A stretch of DNA of 40,182 bases from Paramacrobiotus richtersi (GCA_034698045.1 JAQGAU010000112.1:1-40182); one strand, 5' to 3'. Shown: positions 21,775 through 33,761, counted from the stretch's first letter. Notes: generated from the sequence alone by a model not told the origin. Numbers and translations are program-made.

Positions 21775-23332
21775 ATGTCCATTGAAAAGGAAAAGATGGC
21801 AAGCCAGACCGAAGATCGCAGTTTCGTCCAAAGCTCCCCAAACGGCCCGACGGGTGAATGGGACGTTAACAATCAGCCAAAGAGCATGGTCTTCACATCG
21901 CAACGCCAGAGACGTTGGCCATCGGCAAATTCCCCATTCGAGCAAATCAACGGTGTACATGATGAACATCCGCTGCCACATTTTGGCGGCCGTTCGTTCA
22001 CTACTGAAGCCAACATTCACCAAGCCCGTCCGCGCTTCTCTTCTCGAACACCGTTGCAAAATGTGAAAACGACGACCAAAGCCGTGGAAGATGCGGGAAA
22101 TCCCGATCCGGACATGAAAGAGCATCCCATTCAAAAGCTGTACCGGACGTTGGCAAATCATCCCATTCTGAACACCAGTGAACATGGCATCATGGAGGAC
22201 CACGGCCCAGCTGACAAAGCGGACAATCAGTCGGACGCATGGGAAGACAATACCCAGCTGGATAAGCGCAAACTGATCGTCAACTATCTGCCGAACTATG
22301 CGGACGAATGGTTCCTCAGGGAGCTGTGCGGTGGCGAAGAGATTGGCTGCTTGGTAGACTGCAGAGTGGTTCGTCGTAAGTCTAAGGGTACGTACCGCAT
22401 ATTAGTACGTGACTACGTGACTCCAGAAAATGACCAGATTATGATTGTTAGGCCGAGTGTACGGTACCAGTTGCGGGTACGCGTTTCTGACGTACGCCGA
22501 TGTGGAGTCGGCCGAACGAGCCAAAGCCGCTTTCGACAGGTTCAAACTGACTAGCCGATCACTCCCAGTTGGCAACAATGTGGACGATGTAACGGTCAAG
22601 GAACTCAAGGTTTGACAAGAGTTTAGAATTACGTCGAAAACGAAATGTAGTCTATGCATTTTCGTTTAGTAATAAAACATGCCGTTGATTTACCTCACAA
22701 GTTGTAATTATAAGCGTTGCACCCAAGGCAGCTAGCTGGATACATACAAGATTTGCAAAAATCGTGGTTTGAGGAGTGAAGAAGATCTTGTGTAAGCCAG
22801 TGCCATTGAGATTGTACCGTAGTGCTATACAAAACAATATAAGTTGTGTCTCGGTTGGCTCAAGACGTTGTGTTTCGGCCACAGTCCGTTACTTGACCGC
22901 CATTTTGTAGGTCTCATACTGCCGTCCTTCCCATGCAGCCTACAAAGACACCAACATCTTCGTTACCGGGATTCCATGCGGCTGGACCCGGGAACAAGTC
23001 CATGAACTTTTCTCCCAGCACGGCCCGGTCATTGCTGAGAAGACCGCCCCCCGAGGACAATGCAAATGTTGTAAGTACCTCATCACTGCTACCGTACAGC
23101 TTAGCTGACCGATGTTTTTTCAGTCGAAGAAGAAGGGGAATTGATCGACTGGGCCGCTGAAGAGCCGTTCAAGTGCGAAGCGACCGATTGGGCGTTTATC
23201 CGCTATGCGCGCCGCGATAGCGCTGAGAAGGCCATACAGGAGTGCAATGGGATGCAGTTGTCCCCCACTTATCCAAGGACCCTTCGAGTTACGCTGGCTA
23301 ACAGATGCAAGAGCGGTACTGCCTCGTTTTGA
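21775..23332 (+). CDS. ELAV/Sxl-like RNA-binding protein with two RRMs
   Basis: Probable regulator of mRNA processing or stability through U-rich elements, judged by family. Exons 21775-22375, 22452-22609, 22911-23070 and 23124-23332 give 375 aa. The first 160 residues are polar and unlike known domains. RRM1 starts at about residue 167 with RNP2 LIVNYLP and, across the first splice (donor GTAAGT), CRVVRRRVYGTSCGYAF containing RNP1. Linker VSYCRPSHAAYKD matches the ELAV linker. RRM2 has RNP2 NIFVTGIP and RNP1 DWAFIRYA, and the protein stops soon after RVTLAN. ELAV/Hu proteins carry a third RRM, so this resembles the Sex-lethal layout. A further 3' exon joined by a GTACTG donor near the end cannot be excluded. 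An in-frame TAG at 21763-21765 fixes the start at 21775 or 21796. The gene converges on TBCB. Confidence 0.85.
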
Positions 23333-24349
23333 CCTTCTGCGTTATATACACTCGACGCAATTTGAAAATGCATTATTTTCCCCAACGCTTTTTGTATTAC
23401 TTTGTCGGGCGCTTTTTTATCATTGTTGTTGTGGAAAAATGATGCTATTTGTTGTGTATGTCTTCCAGGTATTTGTGCATCTTGTTCTTTTATCTTTCGA
23501 TACCTGTCCTAACTGTCATTGTATATAGCTAGTCGGAATTTCAAAGGTCGCTGTTTTTAACGCCTCATCCATAATTTTGTCATGTATGAAATTCATCACT
23601 TTCAAATTTTGAATACTGTATACCGTATCTGGATATGTGCTACATGTACGAACTACAGTAGAAACTGCAATTAAACGGAACTGTTTGAAAGGTTTAGTTT
23701 GCTATGAACAAAACATTAGGATGCATTGCTGGTTTGAGGTCTTCTGCACAGTTGTTCGCCACAAACGTCCACAACTAAAACTTTTGTTGGAACTTGGCGC
23801 TGATTGGTCAGCTGTGGGGCATCCGTTACTTATTATGCTTGGAATTTAATATTATATATCGAATCACATCGCACCATTTTAACAACAACAATTTTAAGCA
23901 ACATTTTAACAACAATTTTTACACTAGACTTTATTAATGCAACGTGCCAAAACAGAGCCGACGACAGAATTAACGATCTACTGTAAATTTCACTCGTCAT
24001 GCATGAACTGAAACCGCGAAAGAAGTCAAAGAACCAAAGAACTAATAGATCAATACCATTAACATATAAACCTGTATTATCGGCTTATTCTTTCTGATCT
24101 GTTTATTGCATATGTTTCTGTACCAAATTAAACGTACTGTGTTTAGCACTACAGAGCCTATAGTATAGACTTTTATGTTGTAGATCATAGTTTGAAACTC
24201 CGGAATATAGTAACAGTAATTCAAAAAATTCCGCTCAGAAATCTGATTTTTTGTGGTGTATGCAAATAAAAATTAATCCATTGCATGCAACCACGTAATT
24301 TAATACGTTCAGTTTGATGCTGATTGTGTGTCGAGACAGAGGTGGAGAT

Positions 24350-24366
24350 TTCGTAGTGTAATGGCA
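24350..24366 (+). repeat. Dispersed A-box-like motif, copy 8
   Basis: TTCGTAGTGTAATGGCA in the spacer between convergent genes, so this copy is not intronic in any supported gene. Confidence 0.6.
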
Positions 24367-24460
24367 TTATAATTGGTCAAAAAAGTGAGCATTTAATGTC
24401 GCTCTAAAAGATAAATATTCACAGCATGATCTAACAGCTCTGAAATTTTTTTAATCCCTT

Positions 24461-24466
24461 TTTATT
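24461..24466 (-). terminator. Poly(A) signal of TBCB
   Basis: AATAAA on the minus strand, 135 nt downstream of the TBCB stop codon. Confidence 0.5.
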
Positions 24467-24600
24467 TAACTATTCAAATTCCCAGCGTTTCTCCCATTTT
24501 CTAGAATAAAGGCTCAACAAAATAAAAGGAAAGATGTATGTTGATATAATCGAGATCCACACCAACCAGAAAGATTGCAAGGAAGAACAACAACAAAAAT

Positions 24601-26673
24601 TCACAACTCATCATTTAAAAAGTCCTCTTCCGGAAAGTCCCCAACCTGGACACTGTCCGGCCGAACAAAAGCACCATACTTTGGTCCACACTCAAAATAC
24701 CGTTGTCCATCCACGCTACAAAAACAACATACTAAAACATCGGAAAAATGTAACTCACGTTGGGAAACTCACCTTCCATCGTTTTTTCCAAGGGGCTCGT
24801 CATATTTCACACCGACCCAGATTCCCGGTTTAAATTTCGTCAATCCTATAGACAAACATGACAATTAAATCAGTTATTTATTACGTCTCCCGTTTTATGA
24901 TAAATCATTTTTTTTGTATTTTAATTTATGATTTTTTAAAATTTTATGAATTGATTTTAATTCATAATTTTTTTATAATTCATGATTTTTGTAGATTTCG
25001 TTGCTGAAATGGTTTATTTTTTCACTGTAATTGAATAAATTAGCTAAATAAATACGATTAAAAAACTGGAAAAAAAACGATGTCATAATACAAAAGCAAA
25101 CATAAATACCAAACACAATATTCAAAAATATTTTCAAAGATAATAAAATTTCCACAAAAATAATGAGTTTTCCCGCCTATGAAACTATAAAAAATGTGAT
25201 TCTTTTAAGCAAAAGAAACCCAAAATACCAATAAATCAATTTGTAAAATATGACAAAAATGTACACTCGATAAAGATAAACTGCGAAAATGCAGTGATAT
25301 AAGGATAACAAAACAATGTTCGTACCTTTGAACATCACAACACCCCTCTTTTTCGGCTGATCCGGCACGGTCACCGTACAGCGACTACCGACTTGTATAG
25401 CGTCCGCCAATGCTTGCTCTTTTTCGGCTTTTTTCTTGGCCATTTCCGAGTTGACCTCTTTCTGGCTGTTATCAAACTGTCCCATTTTATGCTGCTGTTT
25501 AAATGCTCGTAATGATTCTACAAAAATTCAATACAATTTCAATTCACAGCAAAAGGTTATATGCCATGATAAGTCTGTTTTTAAATATCAGAAAAATATT
25601 CGCTCTTGCATTTGCGTTATGTAATACATTATGCATGCTATCGTCGTTTTCAGCATGATTTCAAGAAGTATTGCAGCCACTACACTACGATCAAGCACAA
25701 AAATACTGATGCGAAAACGGTCGGTAAACGTGTAATACTACACGTCGCTGGAAGTGATTATTTCAAAGTGTAATAGCAAAACAATTACGCGTTCGTAATA
25801 AAAACGAAAATAAATTACCAGGATTAACATTTAACAACTACCGAGTTTTTACAAGAAGAAACCTGACTAAATAAAAATTATAACGAATTACTGAGAAAAA
25901 GAGCAACAGCGGCTCAATTTCTTAATACGTACCCGCACGATTTGCATAATCTTCCGCGCTTATTTCAAACCTGCAAAATATCACAAATAAATTTTTTTGT
26001 GAACGCAAATTTCATATTTTCAGTGGAGAATTCTGAATTGTCAAAGAAACTGACTTTTTCACTTTGGACAGATCTTCAAATTCTCCCACACGAACGGTCG
26101 GATCGCTAACCTAGAAAAACAGATGAATTAATTAAATTAACAGAAACGCACCAAAAGAAAATATCTTAATTCTTGACGCATAAAAATTACAATTATCAAT
26201 AAAGTCCAAGAACGAAATTTTCGGCCAGGTAATCAACAAATTAATTATTTATGCCATAAAAACCCCCACAAATGCCGAAGGTTTTCTAAAAAGGTTAAGC
26301 TACAAAACTACGAATTTTTAACAATTTAACATGAAAAAATGCCTAACCTGCACAGTCATTCCATTATGTAAATTGAGAGACCCCAGCTGAACATCATCGG
26401 AATTGATCGGACCCGCAGCAGTGCCATCTTTATTGAAGAGATGCAGTTGCATCGACTGGGGTGATCCGCCTGTCAAACCCTCTAACAGCCGCTACAAATA
26501 AAGAGAGAATGCTCAATGATATCCTTCCACCATGATGCAACTGATTCCACGAGGAATACTTTCAACTGTCCCACGGTGTAATCCAGAGAAAATCGCCGTT
26601 CAGTGTGGAATGAGTTGAACGTGGTGCTGATGATTAGTTCGACGAGCTGCGTTGGGCCTTTTCCGTTCTCCAT
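24601..26673 (-). CDS. TBCB: Tubulin-folding cofactor B
   Basis: Cytosolic cofactor that handles alpha-tubulin released from the CCT chaperonin and, with cofactor E, takes part in heterodimer assembly and disassembly. Seven minus-strand exons: 26673-26560, 26491-26348, 26110-26055, 25970-25933, 25517-25326, 24845-24773 and 24715-24601. They give 243 aa, against 244 in human. An N-terminal ubiquitin-like fold ([18 protein letters not shown], then [10 protein letters not shown] and HNGMTVQ) is followed by [18 protein letters not shown]. After that come a Lys/Glu-rich coiled-coil-like stretch ([16 protein letters not shown]) and a CAP-Gly domain ([46 protein letters not shown]). It ends EEDFLNDEL, the acidic tail type of this family. 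Donors are GTATTC, GTTAGG, GTCAGT, GTACGT, GTACGA and GTGAGT. Complete, with every phase consistent. Confidence 0.95.
25676..25693 (-). repeat. Dispersed A-box-like motif, copy 9, minus strand
   Basis: On the minus strand it reads GATCGTAGTGTAGTGGC within a TBCB intron, so it is again on the sense strand of the host gene. Confidence 0.65.
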
Positions 26674-27435
26674 GACAAAAGACGGACTGGCGAATACAAA
26701 TTTGATAGTTTTAAAGATGTTGTCGGTATGATCTGTGTGAAAAAAAGATAGCAATAAACTGTTGTTGTGCTTATGACAAATGATAAAAAAATTGTGAATT
26801 TCAGGCAAAAAATGAAAAAATAATTGCAATTGCAGGTGTCGTCACGAGGTTAGTCGGGATGAAGGGGGTCATCGCCTCTACTTCTCGAAGACGCCTTGAG
26901 AGAGATCAGCCGATCAGGTCTTTGTTTTACGGAAGACGTATAAACTGCTTCCTGTGCAATTGTTTCAAAAAGTAGCTGACTAACTGTATAATTTTGTCCG
27001 TAAAGCTTTGTCGGGATATGGTTTAGTTATTGCCTGAAAAGTGGCAGAAAAGACTTCCAGTAAGGCGAAGGGAGAACGGTAGTCATTTGCTACTGGTAGA
27101 CGCCTACGCACCACTGGGTTAAAAAACTAAAGAAAAACCAGTTTCTAAATTTGGATTACGAATAATCAGGAACATATCGAAACTGGGCTTTTGTTTTGTA
27201 CTTTGCTCGGATCATTTTATTCGCGCCAGTCTTTCATCTGGGAAGATTCTGTTGCATCGCTTCGCTAAATAGTTCTAAAACTTTTATTCCAGTTTTGGAC
27301 CTTGAGTGACTCATGCGAGTGACATGCACTTTGACGGCATAGAAAGTATGTACAACTGAAAACTCTCTTGATTTCTATCCGAGATTACCAAATCCTTTTT
27401 AACCAAAACTCTATAATTTTATTATAAATTAAACG
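26674..27435. promoter_or_regulatory. Shared upstream region of TBCB (-) and PPP6C (+)
   Basis: 762 bp separate the divergent start codons. Both promoters and 5' UTRs must lie here. No core element was identified with confidence. Confidence 0.4.
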
Positions 27436-29610
27436 ATGGAGGTAATGACCAACGATCTGGATCGGTGGGTGGAGATCGCCAAAGACTGCAAATACCTCCC
27501 CGAGAACGAAGCCCTCAAGTTGATTGATTTTTGTCATGATATTATGATCGAGGAAGCCAATGTCCTTGACATACAAACTCCGGTAACGGTGTGCGGTGAT
27601 ATTCATGGGCAGTTTTATGATCTGGAAGAGTTATTCCGGACGGGCGGACAGGTACCCCATACGCGTTACATTTTCATGGGGGATTTTGTCGATCGAGGCT
27701 ACTACTCGCTGGAGACCTTGACCCGCCTCCTCACCCTCAAAGCCCGCTTCCCCACCAGGATCTACCTGCTCAGAGGCAATCATGAGAGTCGACAAATTAC
27801 CCAGGTTTATGGGTTTTATGGTAAGGATATCGGGAGAATGCAGGATCTGTGGGAAAATTTGATTTATTGCAGTTCCATTGAACTCGTAAATCCCTGTAAC
27901 ACTGCGAGCTTGATATGATGTTGTTGTACAGGGCAGTGATAGAATGAGCACAGGAATTGCAATATTTAAATACGGAAAATAAACGTTTACATAATTTTTC
28001 TGATTTATAATCATAGGGTTTTATGATTAATTTTGGACTTGTTGTAATTTTCCGGATTTAAGTTACAAGTTTACTAAACATTTCTCAAATTTTCTTGTAC
28101 GATTTTTCAAGCTTTTGCGTATTATCTTCCTAAATGTGTAAGAACGTGCATAGTTTACGCAAAAATTTAGGTTCTGCGAAAATGAATTGTTTTAACCGCA
28201 GTCTTTGAAATTCTGGTGAATTTTGCCTGAAAAAGTGAAATATAACGCTTGAACCGATCAGTGAGTGAATTTCAGTATGATTTATAAGTAAAACCTTTTT
28301 TAAAGGATCACAAAATGCAGATCAATTCGCTGCAGCTTCCTCACAAGAAATGTTAATTTTCCTCAAATTTGCAGATGAATGTTTGAGTAAATACGGCAAC
28401 GCTAACGCCTGGAAGGCCTTTTGTAAACTCTTTGATGTGATGGCGATCGCGGCACTGATTGACAACACGGTACTGTGCGTGCACGGCGGCTTATCCCCGG
28501 ATATCACCACCCTCGACCAAATCCGCACCATCGAGCGCAACATTGAGATCCCGCATAAGGGCGCCTTCTGTGATCTGGTCTGGTCCGATCCCGACGAGGT
28601 GGACAGCTGGGCGACGTCGCCGCGCGGAGCGGGCTGGCTGTTTGGACCCAAAGTCCTCAAGGTATGGTTTGGTTCCGTTTTCGTTTTATTTAATTTTCGT
28701 TTCGTTTTCCCACCAATAATATTAAAAAATTAATTTAAAAGATTACAGGATAAAGAGTTTTTTTAAAATAAGCACTTGATAGTAACAACTTCTCGATTTA
28801 AGATTTGAGCCGAATCTATTGGTTGGTTTCGGTTTAAATTAAAAGAATTGAGAAGGACGAAAGTAACGAAACTTTCTGGAAAAAAAGTACACTGATGTTT
28901 TCGGAAATATTAAATAATGCAGTTCCAGATTTTTAGACTGTTATTGTAATCAAATTCGAGTGATTTCAGCTGGAAGTGATCTACATGGCTAAATATAAAT
29001 CTTATTAGCAAGTTTATATGATAAGCTGGGAAAATCAAAAGTATTTCAATGTGCAGTACTATTGTGAGTGCCGCTGGTCTCGACAGGAAAAGTTGTACAA
29101 AATCGTTCAGTTTTCCTTTTGTTTTACAGTGACAGACTTACAGAAGCAGCTTGTACAGAATATAGACTGCTTAATTTTTGCGTTTGTATTACTAACTAAA
29201 TCAGTTTTATCCAGAATCAAACGGAAACGTATGGGTTTCATTCATAAATTCTGAAATCCATCAATTTTGTCTGTTTGTAAATTTTATAAATAAAATTTTT
29301 TGAATAAAAAAAGTTTATAAATAATTCATAACTTTTGCCTGTTGAAATCTTGTTTTAGGAGTTTATGGACATTAACAAGCTGGATTTACTGGCCCGCGCC
29401 CATCAGCTGGTCCAAGAGGGAATCAAATACGTTTTCAACAACCAACTCGTCACGGTGTGGTCGGCGCCGAACTACTGCTATCGCTGCGGAAATGTGGCAG
29501 CCATTCTGGAATTCAATACCGCCATGGAGAGGAACGCCAAGATCTTCCACGCCGTGGCCGATAATTTACGCACGGTTCCACCGCGACAAATCACGCCGTA
29601 TTTTCTTTGA
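27436..29610 (+). CDS. PPP6C: Serine/threonine protein phosphatase 6 catalytic subunit
   Basis: Metal-dependent PPP-family phosphatase that acts in complexes with SAPS and ankyrin subunits. Exons 27436-27820, 28375-28661 and 29359-29610 give 307 aa (human 305). The catalytic motifs are intact: [39 protein letters not shown] (across the first splice), [11 protein letters not shown], and the [10 protein letters not shown] block. The C-terminus TPYFL is the PP2A/PP4/PP6-type carboxymethylation tail. Near the N-terminus [20 protein letters not shown] fits PP6 rather than PP4 or PP2A. Donors are GTAAGG and GTATGG. ATG 27436 is the first Met of the open frame. The last 18 bp and the 3' UTR were copied into the duplication at 33762. 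Confidence 0.95.
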
Positions 29611-29883
29611 AATAACTTTTTTTTTGTTCCCGTACATTTTTTGGACAGTGATTTCCAGTCGGACATTACCACGTTTCTTGTGTTTTTTCCCCCTGTTTGC
29701 AGGTGTTTAAACGCAGCGGCTGTTTAATTTTTTTTTGAAATTCCGGTTTTTTTTCGTGGGCAGATTCGTTTTGTTTTTAACTGGTTATTTTTTGCTTTCA
29801 ACGTGGCCCATCTATGTTTTCAGATTCTGTTTGGATTACTTGCTGCTTTGCGTGTCAACTGGCGATTTAAAATGTTAAAGAAA

Positions 29884-29889
29884 AATAAA
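29884..29889 (+). terminator. Poly(A) signal of PPP6C
   Basis: AATAAA about 274 nt after the PPP6C stop, only 13 bp before the opposing signal of SUZ12 copy A. Confidence 0.5.
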
Positions 29890-29901
29890 AGAGAAAAAGC
29901 G

Positions 29902-29907
29902 TTTATT
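29902..29907 (-). terminator. Poly(A) signal of SUZ12-like copy A
   Basis: TTTATT on the plus strand is AATAAA on the minus strand, 280 nt past the copy A stop and within the PPP6C 3' UTR. The same site is kept in unit 2 at 34051-34056. Confidence 0.5.
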
Positions 29908-30186
29908 CAGAACGGTCACCGTGTTGTCGTAAATCCATTTCGAGATTAAAAAAATGAATAAGAAGAACCACAAAACGAAAATATCGAGATCGCATTCGTT
30001 CAAGCGAAAGTCTTTAGCATCAAGAAAAAGCCCAATAAAACTGTAATTACTGACTTAAAAGTTTTACTGCATTATTGAAACATGAGTTCCAAATACATTT
30101 AATATAATAATTCCAAAATAATATAATTATTTAAAGGCACCCACAAATAAAGACAGACAATCTCTTACGCATTGAACGACACATTT

Positions 30187-32377
30187 CTACGTCTTCTTCA
30201 GCTTCTCCAGCCGTAGTCCATCGCAGTTCTTGACGGCCCGATACACCCGGAAGACCTGCATGGCCTCGTCGAGAGTGATACACCGCAGCCGCCGCAACAC
30301 CGACACATGGGCACACACCGGCGCATACGTCTCGGCCGTCTCCGTGACCTCCGCTAGCCGCTCGGCAAACCGATACAGGATATCGCCCAGTTCCCCGGAG
30401 TGGACGGGCTTGTAGGGACGGATGAAGGAGTTCCACAGGCACATTAACTGGGGGGAGCAATCGGAAAAGTTGTTGATCTGGTCGCGCTCGTACTGGTCCT
30501 CCTCCTCCACACTGTCGTGATCTACTATGTTGCTGTGGTCGGGACGGATAAGCTGGGTCGTATTGGTGTGCAGGTGGTGGCGGATAGGAGTCACGGGGAT
30601 GCCGAAGACGGTAAGCAGGTTCTTGCGATTGTAGACGGGCAGTGTGTCTGTAAGATATACAAAAGCGGGTGGCAAGCCGTTCCGCGTATGTTCCATAAAA
30701 AATTATAATACATGATACAACAAAAACATCCAGAAAGTTCTAAACAGCAATCACATCGAGTCCGCCTTTTAAACGGCACTTTGGTCTAACCGTTCAACAT
30801 GAAACTTGTGGTACAGTGTTAGGGAGTGCCGTTAGCTTCACTCGACAAAAAGTGCGGGCAACCTCGCAAATGCAAAAGCCCTTCGTGTAAACGTTAAGAA
30901 AACGGTCAATCTGGCTACCCCGGGTACTTACCAATAACGCGGTCCTTCGGCCGGACATACCGCTTGCCTATCCAATGTATCACCGGCTGGTGATCCTGGT
31001 AGTGTGTCAATCCGTCATGACGCCAGTTCATTAGCCCCCAGTGGTCCAGGAACCCCGCTACCGGCTTCCGTCGAAACTCTTGTTCGGGGGCAAACCACAC
31101 GTACAACCGCTTCAGCTCGGGATCATACTCACAGCCCACCCCGGGATGCAGGCCCTCCAGGTGGCGGATGAGGTGCACCAGCGAATCACACCGCATCGGA
31201 CATAACAGACACGCATGACCGGGTTGGCGATCGCGTTTACTCTCCAGGATGGCCATGTCCATTACTTGATAGCTCTCACCCGACGGATAGACGAGTACAT
31301 GCACGTAATCCACCTAATCATCAACCATCAAGTTCTCATGAACTGCGAAGCCAAAACGTGTTATCTAATTTCAGTTTAACCATGTTCGACTACGTATGCG
31401 GTGGAATTAGTTAACAGCCAGCAACAGCAACTGCACACTGATTACCCGTTGAAAACTTCAACGTTATGTTCGCAAAACTTTCGAGCTTATTGCCAACAGC
31501 AAGTTAGTAACGCACAAAAGGAGTACTAAATTACACAACTAGTTGTAGTTCTTTTGCTAATCCAGTCACAATAATTTCCGAACATACTTACTGAAGTTCG
31601 CTAAACTGACCACTAAATCAATACAAATAGGCTTCAATTTATTATTTACTACATACACAGTTGGATTTTGCTGGACTGTCGAGTGGGCCGGAAGGAATGC
31701 GGACGGTTTCTTTTCCCCTTGTCGGCCTTGCGCGAGCAGTTTTGGATGGATTTTGCCGACTAAAAAAGAGCGGGTCAGCCTGTGTTTGCGTTTTTCATCT
31801 TTCGGTCAAAGTGAAACGCCAAATTACAGCATTACAAAGAAGTACTACCATAAACGCATACAAATTTATATCTGATACTTATGAAATATGCACCGGACGT
31901 TCCTTCGCAAAGGGCGGAAATTGATTCAATACGACAGTATATCGCCCAAGCGCGGCAAACTCACCCATGACTGGTACCCGGCACCGGCGTCTTCTTCCGA
32001 TCCCACATCCGCTGCACATACAACTTTAAGTTGCGTTTCATGCTGGTCTTATCCCGTTGCTGACTGGACACCAGCGGTGTACAGTGCCGATGCGCCACAC
32101 TGTAACCGAGACAGCGGCGCAAAAACAACCTCGCCCTGATCACCTCCCTCCCGCGCACCCACATGAAATTGACCTGGGTCTGTAGCAGTGGGGAGCGTGC
32201 TATCAGCTGCAGAAAGGTATTTGTAGGCAGTTCGGTCGCGATCACGATGGCCCGGTGGCCCCGGTCGGAGGGGACGCTGCGCGTGGAGTGCTCCGGACAG
32301 CGTTTCTACAAAGAGAAAATAATGCGTTGCAAGGTTGTACACGGGAGAGAGGGGAGGGACCAACCGACCTTGGACAT
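30187..32377 (-). CDS. SUZ12: SUZ12-like Polycomb (PRC2) protein, copy A, short form
   Basis: SUZ12 is the core PRC2 scaffold; its VEFS box binds EZH and EED. Coding exons: 32377-32369 (ATG plus two codons), 32305-31965, 31759-31657, 31313-30932 and 30647-30187, giving 431 aa with all phases joined. Exon 2 has TFLQLIARSPLLQTQVNFMW and VIRARLFLRRCLGYS, matching the human SUZ12 stretch around FLQAFEKPTQIYRFLRTR. A basic linker follows. The C2H2 zinc finger (C186, C189, H202, H207; HACLLC to HLEGLH) aligns with SUZ12's, and DYVHVLVYPSGE with the segment before it. The last exon is the VEFS box (QINNFSDC, LMCLWNSFIRPYK, DEAMQVFRVYRAVKNC). Human SUZ12 is 739 aa; the long region between N-terminal segment and zinc finger is missing. 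Non-coding 5' exons probably end at 33033 (CAG/GTGAGT) and start at 32519. The tiny first exon is inferred. Confidence 0.82.
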
Positions 32378-33761
32378 GATTAAAAATTGTGGGGTCCGCA
32401 AGACGATGGTACCGCGTTTCAACCGTTTCGGATTGAGAGCGTTACTGGGGTGCTTGGCGTGGCCGTTGAAGAATGGGAGAGAGTCGGTCGAGGTGGACCT
32501 CCTTGTCCGTTAAGGAAGCCTGTATTAACAGCATCCAAACCGCTTTACAGCGAAACCATCTTCTTCATTTTTTTTATTTATTTTTAAGAAAATTAAAAAT
32601 AAGTTTGTTTACTTATTTTAATTTTTTTTAATGTACCGTTTACGCCTTTACTTTGTAACTCTTGACAGTACTTGCAGGATATTTTTTGAACTAAAGGAAA
32701 GACTCAGTGAAAGAACAAACCCACGAACGGTGACAAAAGAAAAATTGAAGAACCAGACTAAACAGCAACAAACAACCAACAGAGTTCAGCAACAAATAAC
32801 TGCAAAATTCCGGTTCGAAATGATGGATAAATTAAACTGGAATAAAATGATCAAAACAATTCATAAATAATGATTTCCAAAACTCGAACCGAGAACATGC
32901 AGCTGGTGTTTTTTTTTCGAACGAGGAAAATATTACAATAATAATTAGACAGATCCAGGTATTAACAGCAAAAACCAGCTTCACACTACCGGGAACCAGA
33001 GCGGTCGAACATAATGAGGCAAAAACACTCACCTGTCATACGGAACTGCATACGTATGCCAATCTACTTATCCATTTGGATTCCTGTTCAGAATTAATGC
33101 CCGTTGATAATCGAACAAATTCCTAGGTATTCCGTAGGCCAGGGCCGATACCAGTTCAAAACGACTCAAAATCACAAATGGGGATGCAACTTCTTCGAAC
33201 AGTTCCATGACGATAAAAAAATCGCAGCCAGTAAATACGGTAATTTATAAGACCGCAGAGTGAGGAGGCTGCAGCTTGGAAGTCCGGCCATCGAATCGTT
33301 GCCTGGCCACGCGCACTTGTGCAGCCGTGCTTTTGTGGAACACAGGACGCAAATAACGAAACCCGGGTTCGTGAACAAGTCAGAAAAGGTGTCCTGCCGC
33401 GATAATCTCCGTAAATTAACTATACTATCTTATATAACAGAATATTCAAAAATACGGGAGTCAAAAGTCTCAAGCGGGAATCCCCGATATCTGTAAATTT
33501 AAGTAATCATGGATGCTCTCTAGTGCGTGCGCGTGGGCGCGCAAACGGGCAGGGCACCGATGGCGGTCATTGTTCTCCGCCCGGAAGCGTGGCGGCCGTT
33601 TTGTGTTAGTATACTTAATTCTAAATGTTCCGCATTTGAACGAACGCATCCGTTTTTACTTCATCATGTTCTTCGGCCATTAATAACAGAAAAAAGATCT
33701 GTAGAAATACACCGGTTCCGCAAATTCCACAAAAAAACGAAGAAAACATCAATTTTCTTTG

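Larger units (their letters stand above)
23333..24600. other. Convergent 3' spacer between the ELAV-like gene and TBCB
   Basis: No gene supported. ATTAAA at 23670-23675 is a weak poly(A) candidate for the ELAV-like gene. TTTATT at 24461-24466 is the reverse complement of AATAAA and lies 135 nt past the TBCB stop. An A-box-like motif sits at 24350. Confidence 0.4.
29593..33761. repeat. Segmental duplication, unit 1 (SUZ12-like copy A)
   Basis: This 4.2 kb matches 33762 to about 38478 along its length: PPP6C last codons and 3' UTR, SUZ12 exons and introns in the same order, 5' UTR exons and upstream region. Divergence is moderate in introns (indels, substitutions) and lower in exons. Unit 2 begins at the base after unit 1 ends, so the copies are in direct tandem. 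Confidence 0.9.

Noticed and set aside
22816..22830. ACCGTAGTGCTATAC as a tenth A-box-like motif
   Set aside because: Only the first half matches; too weak to count.
32163..32513. Plus-strand frame across SUZ12 copy A exon 2 and its upstream exon
   Set aside because: Runs opposite the conserved coding exon and is not preserved in unit 2.
33172..33378. Minus-strand open frame upstream of SUZ12 copy A
   Set aside because: Not preserved in the matching part of unit 2 and no family match.
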